Notes under the pieces: generated by a model
The model's input: only the letters and a program-made list of their open reading frames with translations
Database searches by the model: none
What the model was told of the DNA's origin: nothing
Translations under genes and position numbers: made by a program
Shown: positions 1 to 7,978 of the stretch, in pieces
Layout: the number at the start of each line of letters is the position of its first letter
Position numbering within the stretch: position 1 is the stretch's first letter
Source: Streptomyces sp. WM6378
Lineage (GTDB): Bacteria; Actinomycetota; Actinomycetes; Streptomycetales; Streptomycetaceae
Length of the DNA stretch: 64,000 nucleotides
Reading direction: 5' to 3'
NCBI RefSeq assembly: GCF_001279695.1
Contig: NZ_LGDD01000120.1
Location: 62,001 to 126,000, forward strand

Positions 1-53
1 CAGCTCGCGGGGCAAGGGCCCCGGGCCTTTGGTCACCGGACGAAAATCCGAGC

Positions 54-82
54 AGACCACTATTGACCACTCGAATACCACT
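54..82 (+). promoter_or_regulatory. Three phased ACCACT direct repeats, possible DasR/GntR-type operator
   Basis: ACCACT occurs at 56-61, 66-71 and 77-82, so copies are 10 and 11 bases apart, one helical turn each. The first copy sits in AGACCACT, which equals the right half of the DasR (GntR family) responsive element, whose usual form is a palindrome around TGGTCTAGACCA. Here the left half is absent and half-sites are repeated head to tail. DasR controls amino-sugar PTS genes in Streptomyces, which suits the downstream genes; the assignment is inference. Confidence 0.45.
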
Positions 83-91
83 GCATACCTT
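63..91 (+). promoter_or_regulatory. Predicted promoter of the PTS/SIS operon
   Basis: TTGACC at 63-68 and TACCTT at 86-91 are separated by 17 bases, a good fit to the vegetative sigma (HrdB-type) consensus. The next start codon is at 187, about 90 bases downstream of the predicted transcription start. The three ACCACT repeats lie over and just upstream of the -35 box and in the spacer, so a bound protein would block the promoter. Confidence 0.5.
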
Positions 92-186
92 TGGGTTGCG
101 GCGGCCGGCGAGACCCGGCGGCCGACCGGCCCGATGACCACACCCCTGGATGGCCACGGGACCGCATGCGCGATGGAGGAAGACGG

Positions 187-1524
187 ATGAGTACGGGTCC
201 AGCGAAGGCCGCCGGCAAACAGCGCGGCGGCAGTGGCGTCATGGCGGTCCTGCAGCGCATCGGGCGCAGTCTGATGCTCCCGGTCGCGACCCTCCCGGCG
301 GCCGCGCTCCTGGTCCGCCTCGGCGGCACGGACCTGCTGGGCCGCGAGAACTTCCCCGAGCCGGTCCGCAAGCTCGGCATGGTTTTGGCCGCCGGCGGCC
401 AGACCGTCTTCGACTATCTGCCGCTGCTCTTCGCCATCGGCGTGGCCATCGGCTTCGCCAGGAAGGCGGACGGCTCGACGGCGCTGGCGGCCACGGTCGG
501 CTACCTCGTCTTCAAGGCGGTCCTCGCCAGCCCCGCCTTCCCGAAGGGGGTGGACGGCGAGCCGCTCGACGCCAAGGTCTTCGGCGGCATCGTCATGGGT
601 CTCGTCGCGGCGCTGCTCTACCAGCGCTTCAGCCGCACCAAACTCCCCGAATGGCTGGGCTTCTTCGGCGGCCGCAGGCTGGTGCCGATCCTCTGCGCCT
701 TCGCCGGCGTCGGCATGGGCATCGTCTTCGGCGTGGTCTGGCCGACGGTCGGCGGCTGGTTCTACCACTTCGGCGAGTGGCTGGTGGGCACCGGCGCCTG
801 GGGTGCGGGCATCTTCGGCCTGGTGGTCCGCGCGCTGATCCCGATCGGCATGCACCACTTCTTCACGGTCTTCCCCTGGTTCGACGCCGGCACGTTCGTC
901 AACCCCCACACCGGCGCCGAGGTCCACGGCGACATCGCGCGCTTCCTGGCGGGCGACCCGAGCGCCGGCCAGTTCATGACCGGCGGCTTCCCGATCTACA
1001 TGTTCGCGCTGCCCGCCGCGGCCATGGCCATTGCGCACACCGCGCGGCCCGAGAACCGCAAGATGGTCAAGGGCATGATGATCTCGGTCGCGCTCACCTC
1101 GTTCGTCACGGGTGTCACCGAGCCCATCGAGTTCAGCTTCATGTTCGTGGCCCCGCTCCTGTACGCCGTCCATGCGCTGCTCTTCGGAGTCTCCATGGCG
1201 GTCTGCTACGCGCTTGGCATCCGCGACGGCTTCGGCTTCTCCTCCGGCGCCATCGACTACGTCGTCAACTACGGCATCGCCACCAGGCCCTGGCTCCTGA
1301 TCCCGATAGGCCTGGCCTTCGCGGCGCTCTACTACGCGGTCTTCCGGTTCGCGATCGTGCGCTTCAACCTGCCGACGCCCGGCCGCGAACCCGTAGAGGG
1401 CGATCCGAGCGAGGGAGATGCCGCCGACATATCCGCCGACGCACCTGCGGACACTCCCGTGCGCTCCCCTGACGCCATTCCCTCGGGCGCCACCCTGGAG
1501 GACGATCCGGCCTCCAAGGCCTGA
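187..1524 (+). CDS. PTS transporter subunit IIC, glucose/N-acetylglucosamine family
   Basis: Integral membrane permease of 445 residues that would import a hexose or amino sugar with concomitant phosphorylation. It shows the family signatures GMHHFF, FPWFD and TGVTEPIEF, and about ten hydrophobic segments, beginning with LPVATLPAAALLV. There is no IIB or IIA domain, as is usual for the split NagE-type IIC proteins of Streptomyces; IIB and IIA must be supplied from elsewhere. The ATG at 187 is chosen because GGAGGAAG at 175-182 precedes it; the frame opens further upstream at 91. The last 50 residues are an acidic, Ala/Pro/Asp-rich tail beyond the usual family end. The SIS gene follows after 72 bases, so both probably form an amino-sugar operon. 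The sugar cannot be read from the sequence. Confidence 0.9.
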   Translation: MSTGPAKAAGKQRGGSGVMAVLQRIGRSLMLPVATLPAAALLVRLGGTDLLGRENFPEPVRKLGMVLAAGGQTVFDYLPLLFAIGVAIGFARKADGSTALAATVGYLVFKAVLASPAFPKGVDGEPLDAKVFGGIVMGLVAALLYQRFSRTKLPEWLGFFGGRRLVPILCAFAGVGMGIVFGVVWPTVGGWFYHFGEWLVGTGAWGAGIFGLVVRALIPIGMHHFFTVFPWFDAGTFVNPHTGAEVHGDIARFLAGDPSAGQFMTGGFPIYMFALPAAAMAIAHTARPENRKMVKGMMISVALTSFVTGVTEPIEFSFMFVAPLLYAVHALLFGVSMAVCYALGIRDGFGFSSGAIDYVVNYGIATRPWLLIPIGLAFAALYYAVFRFAIVRFNLPTPGREPVEGDPSEGDAADISADAPADTPVRSPDAIPSGATLEDDPASKA

Positions 1525-1596
1525 CGCTCCGCCCGCTCCTCCCCAGTCCGCGCTCCCGCCGTCCGCGTGCGGCGGGGCCTACGAAAGGATCCCTCG

Positions 1597-2649
1597 ATGT
1601 CCGGATCGCGTATCACCTTCCTCGACGGCCAAAGTGGCCAGCCGCAGGCGCTTGAGCGCGTGATCGCCCAGGTGCGGCGGCAGCTCGACGGCCCGACGCT
1701 CGGCCGGCTGCGCACGGCCGAGCGGCCGCTCCTGGCCGGGATCGGCGCCTCCTACGCGGCCCTCGCCGTCCCCGTCGAGGTGCTCCGCGGCCACGGCGTG
1801 CCCGCCCAGCGGGTGCTCTCCAGCGAGATCGAGGACGGGCTGCGCGGCTTCGACACCGATCTGCTGATCGGGGTCTCGCAGGGCGGCCGCAGCTCGGAGA
1901 CGATCGCGGCGTTCAAGACGGCGCGGGGCGTGCCGACGCTCGCCGTCCTCAATGTCACCCCCTCGCCGCTCGGCGAACTCGCCGACCTGACCGTGGACAT
2001 GGGCAACGAGCCCGACTCGTACGCCTCGACCGTCGGCTTCACCGCCACGGTCGTCGCCCTCGATCTGATCGCCGGAGCCATCGCGGGCCGCCGGGGCGAC
2101 CCCTGGGACGGCATCGCCGCGCACGCCGAGACCGTCCGTGGCCGCGCGGCCCAGGTGGTCGCCGCGCTGCGCTCGCGCGCGGCCCGCTGCGTGGCCGTCG
2201 ACTGCGTGGCCTCCGGCGCCTCCCGGGTCAGCGCCGAGGAAGCCGCCCTGCTCCTTCGCGAGGTGCCCCGAATGCCGGCCGCGGCCTCGGTCACCCGCAA
2301 CTACCTGCACGGCGAGATGGAGTCGGCGGGCAATACGCTGCACCTCGTCTTCGGCGACGGCCGCGAGGTCGAACTGGCCCGCTCCCTGTCGGCGGCCGGC
2401 CATCTCACCCTCCTGATCACCACCCAGGACGTGGAGGTGGCCGACAGCCTCGGTGTCGTACGCCTGCCCCAGTGCGCCCCCAGCGCCCGGGTCGTCCTGG
2501 AGACGGTCGTCGTGCAGGAGCTGGTGGCGGCGCTCAGCGACGAACGCGGCGTGCCCATCGAGTCGTTCGTGTTCGCCAACGACGACACCAAGGAGGGCGG
2601 TGTCGACGCGGCGGACTTCGAGCTGGCCTCGCCGGTCGCGGTCGCCTGA
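1597..2649 (+). CDS. SIS-domain sugar isomerase/deaminase-like protein (GlmS-isomerase/AgaS type)
   Basis: Cytoplasmic protein of 350 residues with two SIS (sugar isomerase) lobes like the C-terminal half of glucosamine-6-phosphate synthase. The first lobe contains GIGASYAAL, the phosphate-binding GVSQGGRSSET and the LNVTPSPLGELAD segment; the second contains NYLHGEMES. No glutaminase domain is present. GAAAGGA at 1583-1589 lies 7 bases before the ATG, which fixes the start. It follows a PTS IIC gene and likely acts on the imported sugar phosphate, as a deaminase or isomerase, but the substrate is inferred from context only. It ends 1 base before the convergent primase-polymerase gene. Confidence 0.85.
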   Translation: MSGSRITFLDGQSGQPQALERVIAQVRRQLDGPTLGRLRTAERPLLAGIGASYAALAVPVEVLRGHGVPAQRVLSSEIEDGLRGFDTDLLIGVSQGGRSSETIAAFKTARGVPTLAVLNVTPSPLGELADLTVDMGNEPDSYASTVGFTATVVALDLIAGAIAGRRGDPWDGIAAHAETVRGRAAQVVAALRSRAARCVAVDCVASGASRVSAEEAALLLREVPRMPAAASVTRNYLHGEMESAGNTLHLVFGDGREVELARSLSAAGHLTLLITTQDVEVADSLGVVRLPQCAPSARVVLETVVVQELVAALSDERGVPIESFVFANDDTKEGGVDAADFELASPVAVA

Positions 2650-2650
2650 G

Positions 2651-3676
2651 CTACTTGTCCTTGGCGGCGCGGCTCGGCTGTACCCGCTTGGGCTCCCCCG
2701 GCATCTTGGGGTAGTCCGGCGGGTACGGCATGTCGCCGAGCTCGTGGTCGCGCTCGTCCCGCTCGGCGAGTTCGAGCAGCGACTCAAGGCCGAAGGCGTA
2801 GGTGTCCATGTCCGCGTGCAGATCGCCGAGTTCGGCGTAGCGCGCGGGCATGGTCCGCAGGTCGAAGTCCTTGGGGTGTACGTCGTCGAGCTCGTCCCAG
2901 CGCAGCGGCGCCGAGACCGGGGCGTGCGGCTTGGGGCGTACCGAATAGGCGGAGGCGATGGTGCGGTCGCGGGCGGTCTGGTTGTAGTCCACGAAGATCC
3001 GCTCGCCGCGTTCCTCCTTCCACCAGGCGGTGGTGACCTTGCCCGCCATGCGGCGCTCCAGCTCGCGGCCGATGACGATGGCGCAGCGGCGTACCTCGGT
3101 GAACGTCCAGCGCGGTTCGATCGGGATGAACACGTGGATGCCCCGGCCGCCGGACGTCTTGGGCCAGCCAGTGATGCCAAACTCCCCCAGAAATGCCCGG
3201 AGTTCATGGGCTACGGGCACCGCGTCGTCGAAGTCGGTGCCGGGCTGCGGGTCCAGGTCGATGCGGAGTTCGTCGGGGTGGTCGGTGGCCTCGCGCCGCA
3301 CCGGCCAGGGGTGGAAGGTGAGACAGCCGAGCTGGGCGGCCCACAGGACGGCGGCGGGCTCGGTGGGGCAGATCTCGTCGGCGTGGCGGCCGCTGGGGAA
3401 GGCGATGCGGGCGGTGGGGATCCAGTCGGGGAGGTTCTTCGGGGCACGCTTCTGGAAGAACGACTCGCCGTCGACGCCGTCCGGATAGCGCTCCAGAGTG
3501 GTGGGCCGGTCGCGCAGGGCGCGCGTGATGCCGTCGGCGACGGACAGGTAGTAGTTCGCCACGTCCAGCTTGGTGTAGCCGAACTCCGGGAAGTACACCT
3601 TGCCCGGATTGGAGAGCCGCACGGTCCGCCCGCCGGCCTCCAGTTCGATCGCCTCGCCCTTGCCCATGCAGGCCAC
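2651..3676 (-). CDS. LigD-type primase-polymerase, Prim-PolC-like
   Basis: Stand-alone DNA/RNA polymerase domain of the archaeo-eukaryotic primase superfamily, 341 residues. Visible family features are VRLSNPGKVYFP near the N-terminus, the metal-binding LRIDLDPQPG motif and the nucleotide-binding TSGGRGIHVFIPI segment. It carries no ligase or nuclease domain. It is divergent from an ATP-dependent DNA ligase with 46 bases between start codons. This is the same arrangement as Rv3730c/Rv3731 of Mycobacterium tuberculosis, where Prim-PolC and LigC act together in short-gap base-excision repair. A second in-frame ATG lies three codons in (3667) and could be the true start. General nonhomologous end joining is the alternative role; no ku gene is in the window. 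Confidence 0.9.
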   Translation of the reverse strand: MACMGKGEAIELEAGGRTVRLSNPGKVYFPEFGYTKLDVANYYLSVADGITRALRDRPTTLERYPDGVDGESFFQKRAPKNLPDWIPTARIAFPSGRHADEICPTEPAAVLWAAQLGCLTFHPWPVRREATDHPDELRIDLDPQPGTDFDDAVPVAHELRAFLGEFGITGWPKTSGGRGIHVFIPIEPRWTFTEVRRCAIVIGRELERRMAGKVTTAWWKEERGERIFVDYNQTARDRTIASAYSVRPKPHAPVSAPLRWDELDDVHPKDFDLRTMPARYAELGDLHADMDTYAFGLESLLELAERDERDHELGDMPYPPDYPKMPGEPKRVQPSRAAKDK

Positions 3677-3722
3677 GGTAGGCGGCGGGCATCAATGCCG
3701 CATATCGGTGAGAATCGATTGT

Positions 3723-4799
3723 ATGGATCTTCCGGTGATGCCGCCCATGAAGCCGATGCTCGCCAAGTCCGTGGCGAGGATTCCGCCCGGGATGCAGTAC
3801 GAGGCCAAGTGGGACGGGTTCCGGGCGATCGTGCACCGCGACGGCGCCGAGATCGTCATCGGTAGCCGCAACGGCAAGCCCCTGACCCGCTACTTTCCCG
3901 AGCTGGCCACCGCCCTTGAGGAACGTCTTCCCGAGCGCTGCGTGGTGGACGGCGAGATCGTCATCGCGCACGAGGGGCGACTCGACTTCGACCGGCTCAC
4001 CGAACGCATCCACCCCGCCGCGTCCCGGGTGAGACTGCTCGCCGAACAGACCCCGGCGAGCTTCATCGCCTTCGACCTGCTCGCCCTCGGCGACGCCTCG
4101 CTCCTCGACACCCCGCTGGCCGAGCGCCGCTCACTCCTGTCCGAGGCTTTGAAGGACGTCTCGCCACCGGTGCACCTCGCTCCCGCCACCACCGACATCG
4201 AGGTGGCCCGGCGGTGGTTCGAGCAGTACGAGGGCGCCGGGCTCGACGGGGTGGTCGCCAAGCCGCTCGACCTTCCCTACCGGCCCGATGCCCGCCTCAT
4301 GTACAAGATCAAGCACGAGCGCACGGCGGACGTGGTGGTGGCCGGATACCGCCACCACAAGAGCGGACCGGTGGTCGGCTCGCTCCTGCTCGGCCTGTAC
4401 GACGCCGAGAGCGCTCTCCAGCATGTCGGCGTGTGCGCGGCCTTCCCGATGAAGCGCCGCGCGGAACTGATCGACGAGCTCGCCCCGCTGCTCATGGCCG
4501 ACCCGGTGGCCGAAGGCCATCCGTGGGCCGCCTGGGCCGAGGAGGCGGCGCACGAAAGCGCCCGCCTTCCGGGCGCGACCAGCCGCTGGACCGGCAAGAA
4601 GGACCTGTCGTGGGTGGCGGTGCGCCCCGAGCGGGTGGTGGAGGTGGCGTACGACCACATGGAGGGCGACCGGTTCCGGCACACCGCGCAGTTCCGCCGC
4701 TGGCGCCCGGACCGCTCCCCCGGCAGCTGCACCTACGCACAGCTGGAGGAGCCGGTCCGGTACGACCTGGCCGAGGTGCTTTCGTCAGGGGGTGGGTGA
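3723..4799 (+). CDS. ligC: ATP-dependent DNA ligase, LigC-like
   Basis: DNA ligase of 358 residues. Motif I is EAKWDGFR with the catalytic lysine at residue 29; further nucleotidyltransferase motifs are SRNGKP, VVDGEIV, FDLLAL, GLDGVVAK and YKIKHERTADVVVAGY. The OB-fold region follows and ends RHTAQFRRWRPDR. Length and the opening MDLPVMPP closely resemble mycobacterial LigC. It is divergent from the primase-polymerase, and the two together suggest gap-filling and sealing during base-excision repair. The last 15 bases overlap the convergent lytic transglycosylase gene. The exact palindrome GAGAGCGCTCTC lies in frame at 4407-4418. Confidence 0.92.
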   Translation: MDLPVMPPMKPMLAKSVARIPPGMQYEAKWDGFRAIVHRDGAEIVIGSRNGKPLTRYFPELATALEERLPERCVVDGEIVIAHEGRLDFDRLTERIHPAASRVRLLAEQTPASFIAFDLLALGDASLLDTPLAERRSLLSEALKDVSPPVHLAPATTDIEVARRWFEQYEGAGLDGVVAKPLDLPYRPDARLMYKIKHERTADVVVAGYRHHKSGPVVGSLLLGLYDAESALQHVGVCAAFPMKRRAELIDELAPLLMADPVAEGHPWAAWAEEAAHESARLPGATSRWTGKKDLSWVAVRPERVVEVAYDHMEGDRFRHTAQFRRWRPDRSPGSCTYAQLEEPVRYDLAEVLSSGGG

Positions 4800-5975
4800 G
4801 GGGCAGCCCGGTGCGGGCGGCGTGCCCGTGGGGTCCGGCGTCGTCGGCGCGGACGGCGACCCGGTGGGGCAGTCCGGCAGGCCCGGGCTGCCCGACGGCG
4901 AGGGCCCGGGACTCGTGCTCCCCGAGGGCAACGGGCCCGGGGAATCGGAGGCGGACGGGGAGGGCGAAGGGGACGGCGACTGCGGAGGCGGCGACGCGGA
5001 CGGGCTGCCGCCGGGACGCGCGGGGACCGAGGCGGAGGGTCCGCTGCTCGGCTGGGGGCCGATGACGATGCCTCCGCCCTGCTTCTTTCCGTGATCGTCG
5101 TCGATCTGCCGGGCGCCGCCCGCGCCGGGCGTGGTGGGCAGCGCGCCCTTCCCGTCCGGTACGGCATGGGTGCCCCGGCGGTAGAACTCCAGCCACGACA
5201 GGACCGTACGCAGATAGTCCGCGGAGTGGTTGTAGCTCAGCACCGCGCGGTCCAGGTCCGCCGGGACCGCGAGGTCGCGGGAGTCCGCGCACAGATGGAC
5301 CCCGGCGGCGAGCGCGGCGTCGAAGACGTTGTTGGGGTCCTTGCGGCCGTCACCATTGCCGTCCTGGGCCCAGGTCGACCAGGTGGACGGGATGAACTGC
5401 ATGGGGCCCACCGCACGGTCGTGGCGGGTGTCCCCGTCCAGGGTGCCGTGATCGGTGTCGGCGATGTCGGCGAAGCCCGCGCCGTTGAGCACGGGCCCGA
5501 GGATCGGCGTGAGGGTCGTGCCGTGCGCGTCGACCCGGCCGCCGCCCGCGTGCCCCGACTCCACCTTGCCGAGGGCGGCCAGGAGTTGCCAGGGCAGATG
5601 ACAGCGGGGCTCGGCGTTCCGCAGCCGGGCTTCCGCCTGCTGGTACGCGGCGAGGACGGTGGCCGGGATGCCCTCCTGCGTCCACACCGGGTCGATCACG
5701 CCCACGGCCGGCGGTGAACTCGGGGGCCGTGGGGAGACCAGCGGCGGGAGCTCGGTGTGGTACGAGCCGTCGGCCGGCGACTGTTCCCGTACGGAGGTGG
5801 AAGGGCCGGCTACCGGTTCGTCCGGGCGCGGCGGCGCGGCATGCAGGAGGCCGGGGGCCTGCGACGCGGTGAGCGCGGTCATGGCGACAGCCACGACCGC
5901 CGTACCGGTCAGCCCGCGCCGTAACCGCTTCCCGCCCGGCAGCCGCGCGACGAGGTGCAGCCCCGGGGCCTTCAC
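4785..5975 (-). CDS. Secreted lytic murein transglycosylase (SLT/MltB-like), last gene of the mce operon
   Basis: Predicted exported peptidoglycan-cleaving enzyme of 396 residues. A basic N-terminus is followed by a hydrophobic segment (residues 21-45) that is a signal peptide or anchor. The catalytic domain runs from about residue 98 to 270 with the putative catalytic Glu139 in LGKVESGHAG, then AVGPMQFIPSTW and AVLSYNHSADYL, typical of transglycosylases. The last 110 residues are a Pro/Ser/Gly-rich tail. The GTG start shares a GTGA overlap with the stop of the preceding Mas gene, so translation is probably coupled. It may open the wall locally for the Mce complex; that role is inference. It ends inside the convergent ligC gene (15-bp overlap). 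Confidence 0.85.
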   Translation of the reverse strand: MKAPGLHLVARLPGGKRLRRGLTGTAVVAVAMTALTASQAPGLLHAAPPRPDEPVAGPSTSVREQSPADGSYHTELPPLVSPRPPSSPPAVGVIDPVWTQEGIPATVLAAYQQAEARLRNAEPRCHLPWQLLAALGKVESGHAGGGRVDAHGTTLTPILGPVLNGAGFADIADTDHGTLDGDTRHDRAVGPMQFIPSTWSTWAQDGNGDGRKDPNNVFDAALAAGVHLCADSRDLAVPADLDRAVLSYNHSADYLRTVLSWLEFYRRGTHAVPDGKGALPTTPGAGGARQIDDDHGKKQGGGIVIGPQPSSGPSASVPARPGGSPSASPPPQSPSPSPSPSASDSPGPLPSGSTSPGPSPSGSPGLPDCPTGSPSAPTTPDPTGTPPAPGCPSPTP

Positions 5976-6739
5976 GCCCCCTGCCCGAAGGTGTCGATGC
6001 CGGAGATCCGCCAGGTGGCGCCGCTCCCCCGCACCAGGTCGACGGTGAACATCGCGGCGGCGTAGGTCGTTTCGGGCTTCGCGCCCGCCGTTCGTGTGCT
6101 GCTCTGGTCGGCGTAGACGAGGACCCGGGCGCGAGAGCCGTCGATCATCTCCACCCCGCTCTCGGTCACGGTGGTCGTAAGCACCAGTTTCTGGTCCTTG
6201 GCCTGCGCCCGCACGGCGTCCAGCATGTCGTGGTGCTGCTGAACCGCCTTGCCGGTAAGGAGAGTTGATGCCGCATTGTCGGCGGCGGCGGTGTCGGCGT
6301 AGTTGTAGGAGAACAGCGCGGCGACGGCCTTGGCGGTCTGCCCCTTGACCTCGCTGGTACGGGCCGGATCGGTGAGAGCGGCGTTGCGCGCGGCCGGATC
6401 GGAGCGCAGCGAATCGGCCCGGGTGGCGGCGAGTGCGGCGAAGGCCCCGAGCAGGACGACGAGCACGCACAGGACGACGGGGGCCCGGACGGAGACCAGG
6501 CGGCGGACGCCACCGAGGGACCGCTCGGCCAAGGGGTGGAGGGAGACGGGGAGCCGACGGCGGGGCCCTGCGCCTGCCTCGACCTCCGAACTACCCTTTC
6601 CTTTAAGGATGCTGGCGTCACCGGGGATATTGGTCGCTCGCTTCCCGCGCTCCGGCGGTGTCTCCGTGGCGGCCACGCGGGTGGCGCCCGCGTTCGCGAG
6701 TCGGCGCTGACGGTTGACCAGGTGGCGGGTCGTCGACAT
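5972..6739 (-). CDS. Mce-associated membrane protein
   Basis: Protein of 255 residues with a long basic cytoplasmic N-terminus (about 90 residues), one membrane segment (APVVLCVLVVLLGAFAALA) and an exported C-terminal domain ending in the WRISGIDTFGQGA-type strand of Mas proteins (NTF2-like fold). Mas proteins are thought to stabilise Mce complexes. ACAGGAG lies 6 bases before the ATG. Its stop overlaps the transglycosylase start by 4 bases. Other family members in this operon have far shorter N-termini, so this one may carry an extra cytoplasmic interaction region. Confidence 0.8.
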   Translation of the reverse strand: MSTTRHLVNRQRRLANAGATRVAATETPPERGKRATNIPGDASILKGKGSSEVEAGAGPRRRLPVSLHPLAERSLGGVRRLVSVRAPVVLCVLVVLLGAFAALAATRADSLRSDPAARNAALTDPARTSEVKGQTAKAVAALFSYNYADTAAADNAASTLLTGKAVQQHHDMLDAVRAQAKDQKLVLTTTVTESGVEMIDGSRARVLVYADQSSTRTAGAKPETTYAAAMFTVDLVRGSGATWRISGIDTFGQGA

Positions 6740-6770
6740 GTGCGGCTCCTGTCCGGGGACGATTAGGTGG

Positions 6771-7298
6771 TCAGTTGGCCGCGCTGTTGCCGACCGGCGC
6801 CTGGCCGAGCGCGCTGAGTTTCCAGCCGCCGGACGTACGGGTGAGTTCGCCGAGCATCCGGCTGTCCTTGGCGGCGGGCTTCTCCTTCGGGGCCTGCACG
6901 GTGATCCGCAGCGCCACCATCACCCTGGCCCGCCCCGCCCGGTCGTCGAGCTCGGTGACCGCGCCGTCGAGCACCTTGGCGCTCGTGACGGTCTGAGCCT
7001 GCTGCACCTGCTTCTCGAACTCGCTTCTGCCGTCGGCCAGTTGCTGGTGCAGGTCGCCGGTGGTGGAGTCCTGCCACATGTCGAGTCCGTGGGCCAGGTC
7101 CTTGTGGTCCAGGGTGGAGAGGTTCTGCACGGCCTGTTCGCCGGCCGCGAGGACCTTGTCGCGGGAGGCGGCATAGGCGGCGGAGTCGTTGTGCGCCGCG
7201 CCGTACCAGGACCAGCCCGCCCACACCGCGAATCCGCCTGCCAGCAGGGTGAACACCATCGCGGCGATGAGCAGGGGCTGGATCGTCATGCGTGCCAT
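6771..7298 (-). CDS. Mce-associated membrane protein
   Basis: Protein of 175 residues: one N-terminal membrane helix (PLLIAAMVFTLLAGGFAVWAG), an Ala/Gln-rich helical part with SRDKVLAAGEQAVQNLSTLD, then a beta-rich domain ending SGGWKLSALGQAPVG. The pattern SRD-L-x-A-G-x-x-x-x-x-L-S-T-LD also occurs in the Mas gene at 7979-8488, so the two are paralogues, whereas the other two Mas genes form a second subtype. A second ATG three codons in is an alternative start. It is separated by 31 bases from the next Mas gene. Confidence 0.8.
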   Translation of the reverse strand: MARMTIQPLLIAAMVFTLLAGGFAVWAGWSWYGAAHNDSAAYAASRDKVLAAGEQAVQNLSTLDHKDLAHGLDMWQDSTTGDLHQQLADGRSEFEKQVQQAQTVTSAKVLDGAVTELDDRAGRARVMVALRITVQAPKEKPAAKDSRMLGELTRTSGGWKLSALGQAPVGNSAAN

Positions 7299-7344
7299 GT
7301 TCTTCGTGATCCCTCTCGCGGGGCCCGGCGGCAGCGGGCGCGTC

Positions 7345-7953
7345 CTAACGGGCTCGGATGTCGGTGATCTGCCAGTGGCCGTCGGTGAGTCGGGCCGTGA
7401 TGGACAGCTGGGCGGCGGCGGTGGTGGCCGGCTTCGTGTCGCGCTGGGCCCGCTGGTCGAGGAAGACGAGCAGCTCCGCCGTGTCGCGGGTCAGCCGGGT
7501 GACCCCGGCCCGTACGACATGGGTGGTGAGGCTGAGCTTCTGGTCGGCGACCCGCTGCCTCAACTCACCGAACAGGGAGGTGTATTGACCGGCGGCGCGC
7601 CCGCCGAGCAGCTCCTTCGCCGCGTCCTCGGTGGCGCGGGTGTCCTGGGGCGCGTACGAGAACACCTTGCCGAGCGTGTTGCTGACGTCGCCGATGACCC
7701 GGGTGGTGGCTGAAGTGTCGGTGAGTGCGTGGTTGCGGGTGGCGGTGGTGTCGGTCAACTGCCCTGCCTGGAACAGGAGTCCGGCCCCGGCAAGGAGAAG
7801 CACGAGTACGCAGGCGAGGGTGACGGCGCTGAGGCGGTCGGTAGGGGCTGGGGCTTCGGCGGGGGTGGGGTCAGGGCCCGCCCTCTCGTCCTCGCACTCC
7901 ACATCGCGCCCGGGCTCCGGCTCCGGCGCCGTCTTCAGCTCTGCTGTGCTCAC
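7345..7953 (-). CDS. Mce-associated membrane protein
   Basis: Protein of 202 residues with an acidic, Pro/Glu-rich N-terminus (about 45 residues), one membrane helix (VTLACVLVLLLAGAGLLF) and an exported domain with VFSYAPQDTRATEDAAKELL and a C-terminal strand GHWQITDIRAR. It shares NHALTD and VFSY-type motifs with the 255-residue Mas gene at 5972-6739, so the operon holds two alternating Mas subtypes. The start is GTG with GGGAG 8 bases upstream. Confidence 0.8.
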   Translation of the reverse strand: MSTAELKTAPEPEPGRDVECEDERAGPDPTPAEAPAPTDRLSAVTLACVLVLLLAGAGLLFQAGQLTDTTATRNHALTDTSATTRVIGDVSNTLGKVFSYAPQDTRATEDAAKELLGGRAAGQYTSLFGELRQRVADQKLSLTTHVVRAGVTRLTRDTAELLVFLDQRAQRDTKPATTAAAQLSITARLTDGHWQITDIRAR

Positions 7954-7978
7954 GCTGCTTCTCCCTATCGGTCCGGGG

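Noticed and set aside
1579..3207. A minus-strand open frame covering the SIS gene
   Set aside because: It crosses a convergent gene boundary and has shadow composition.
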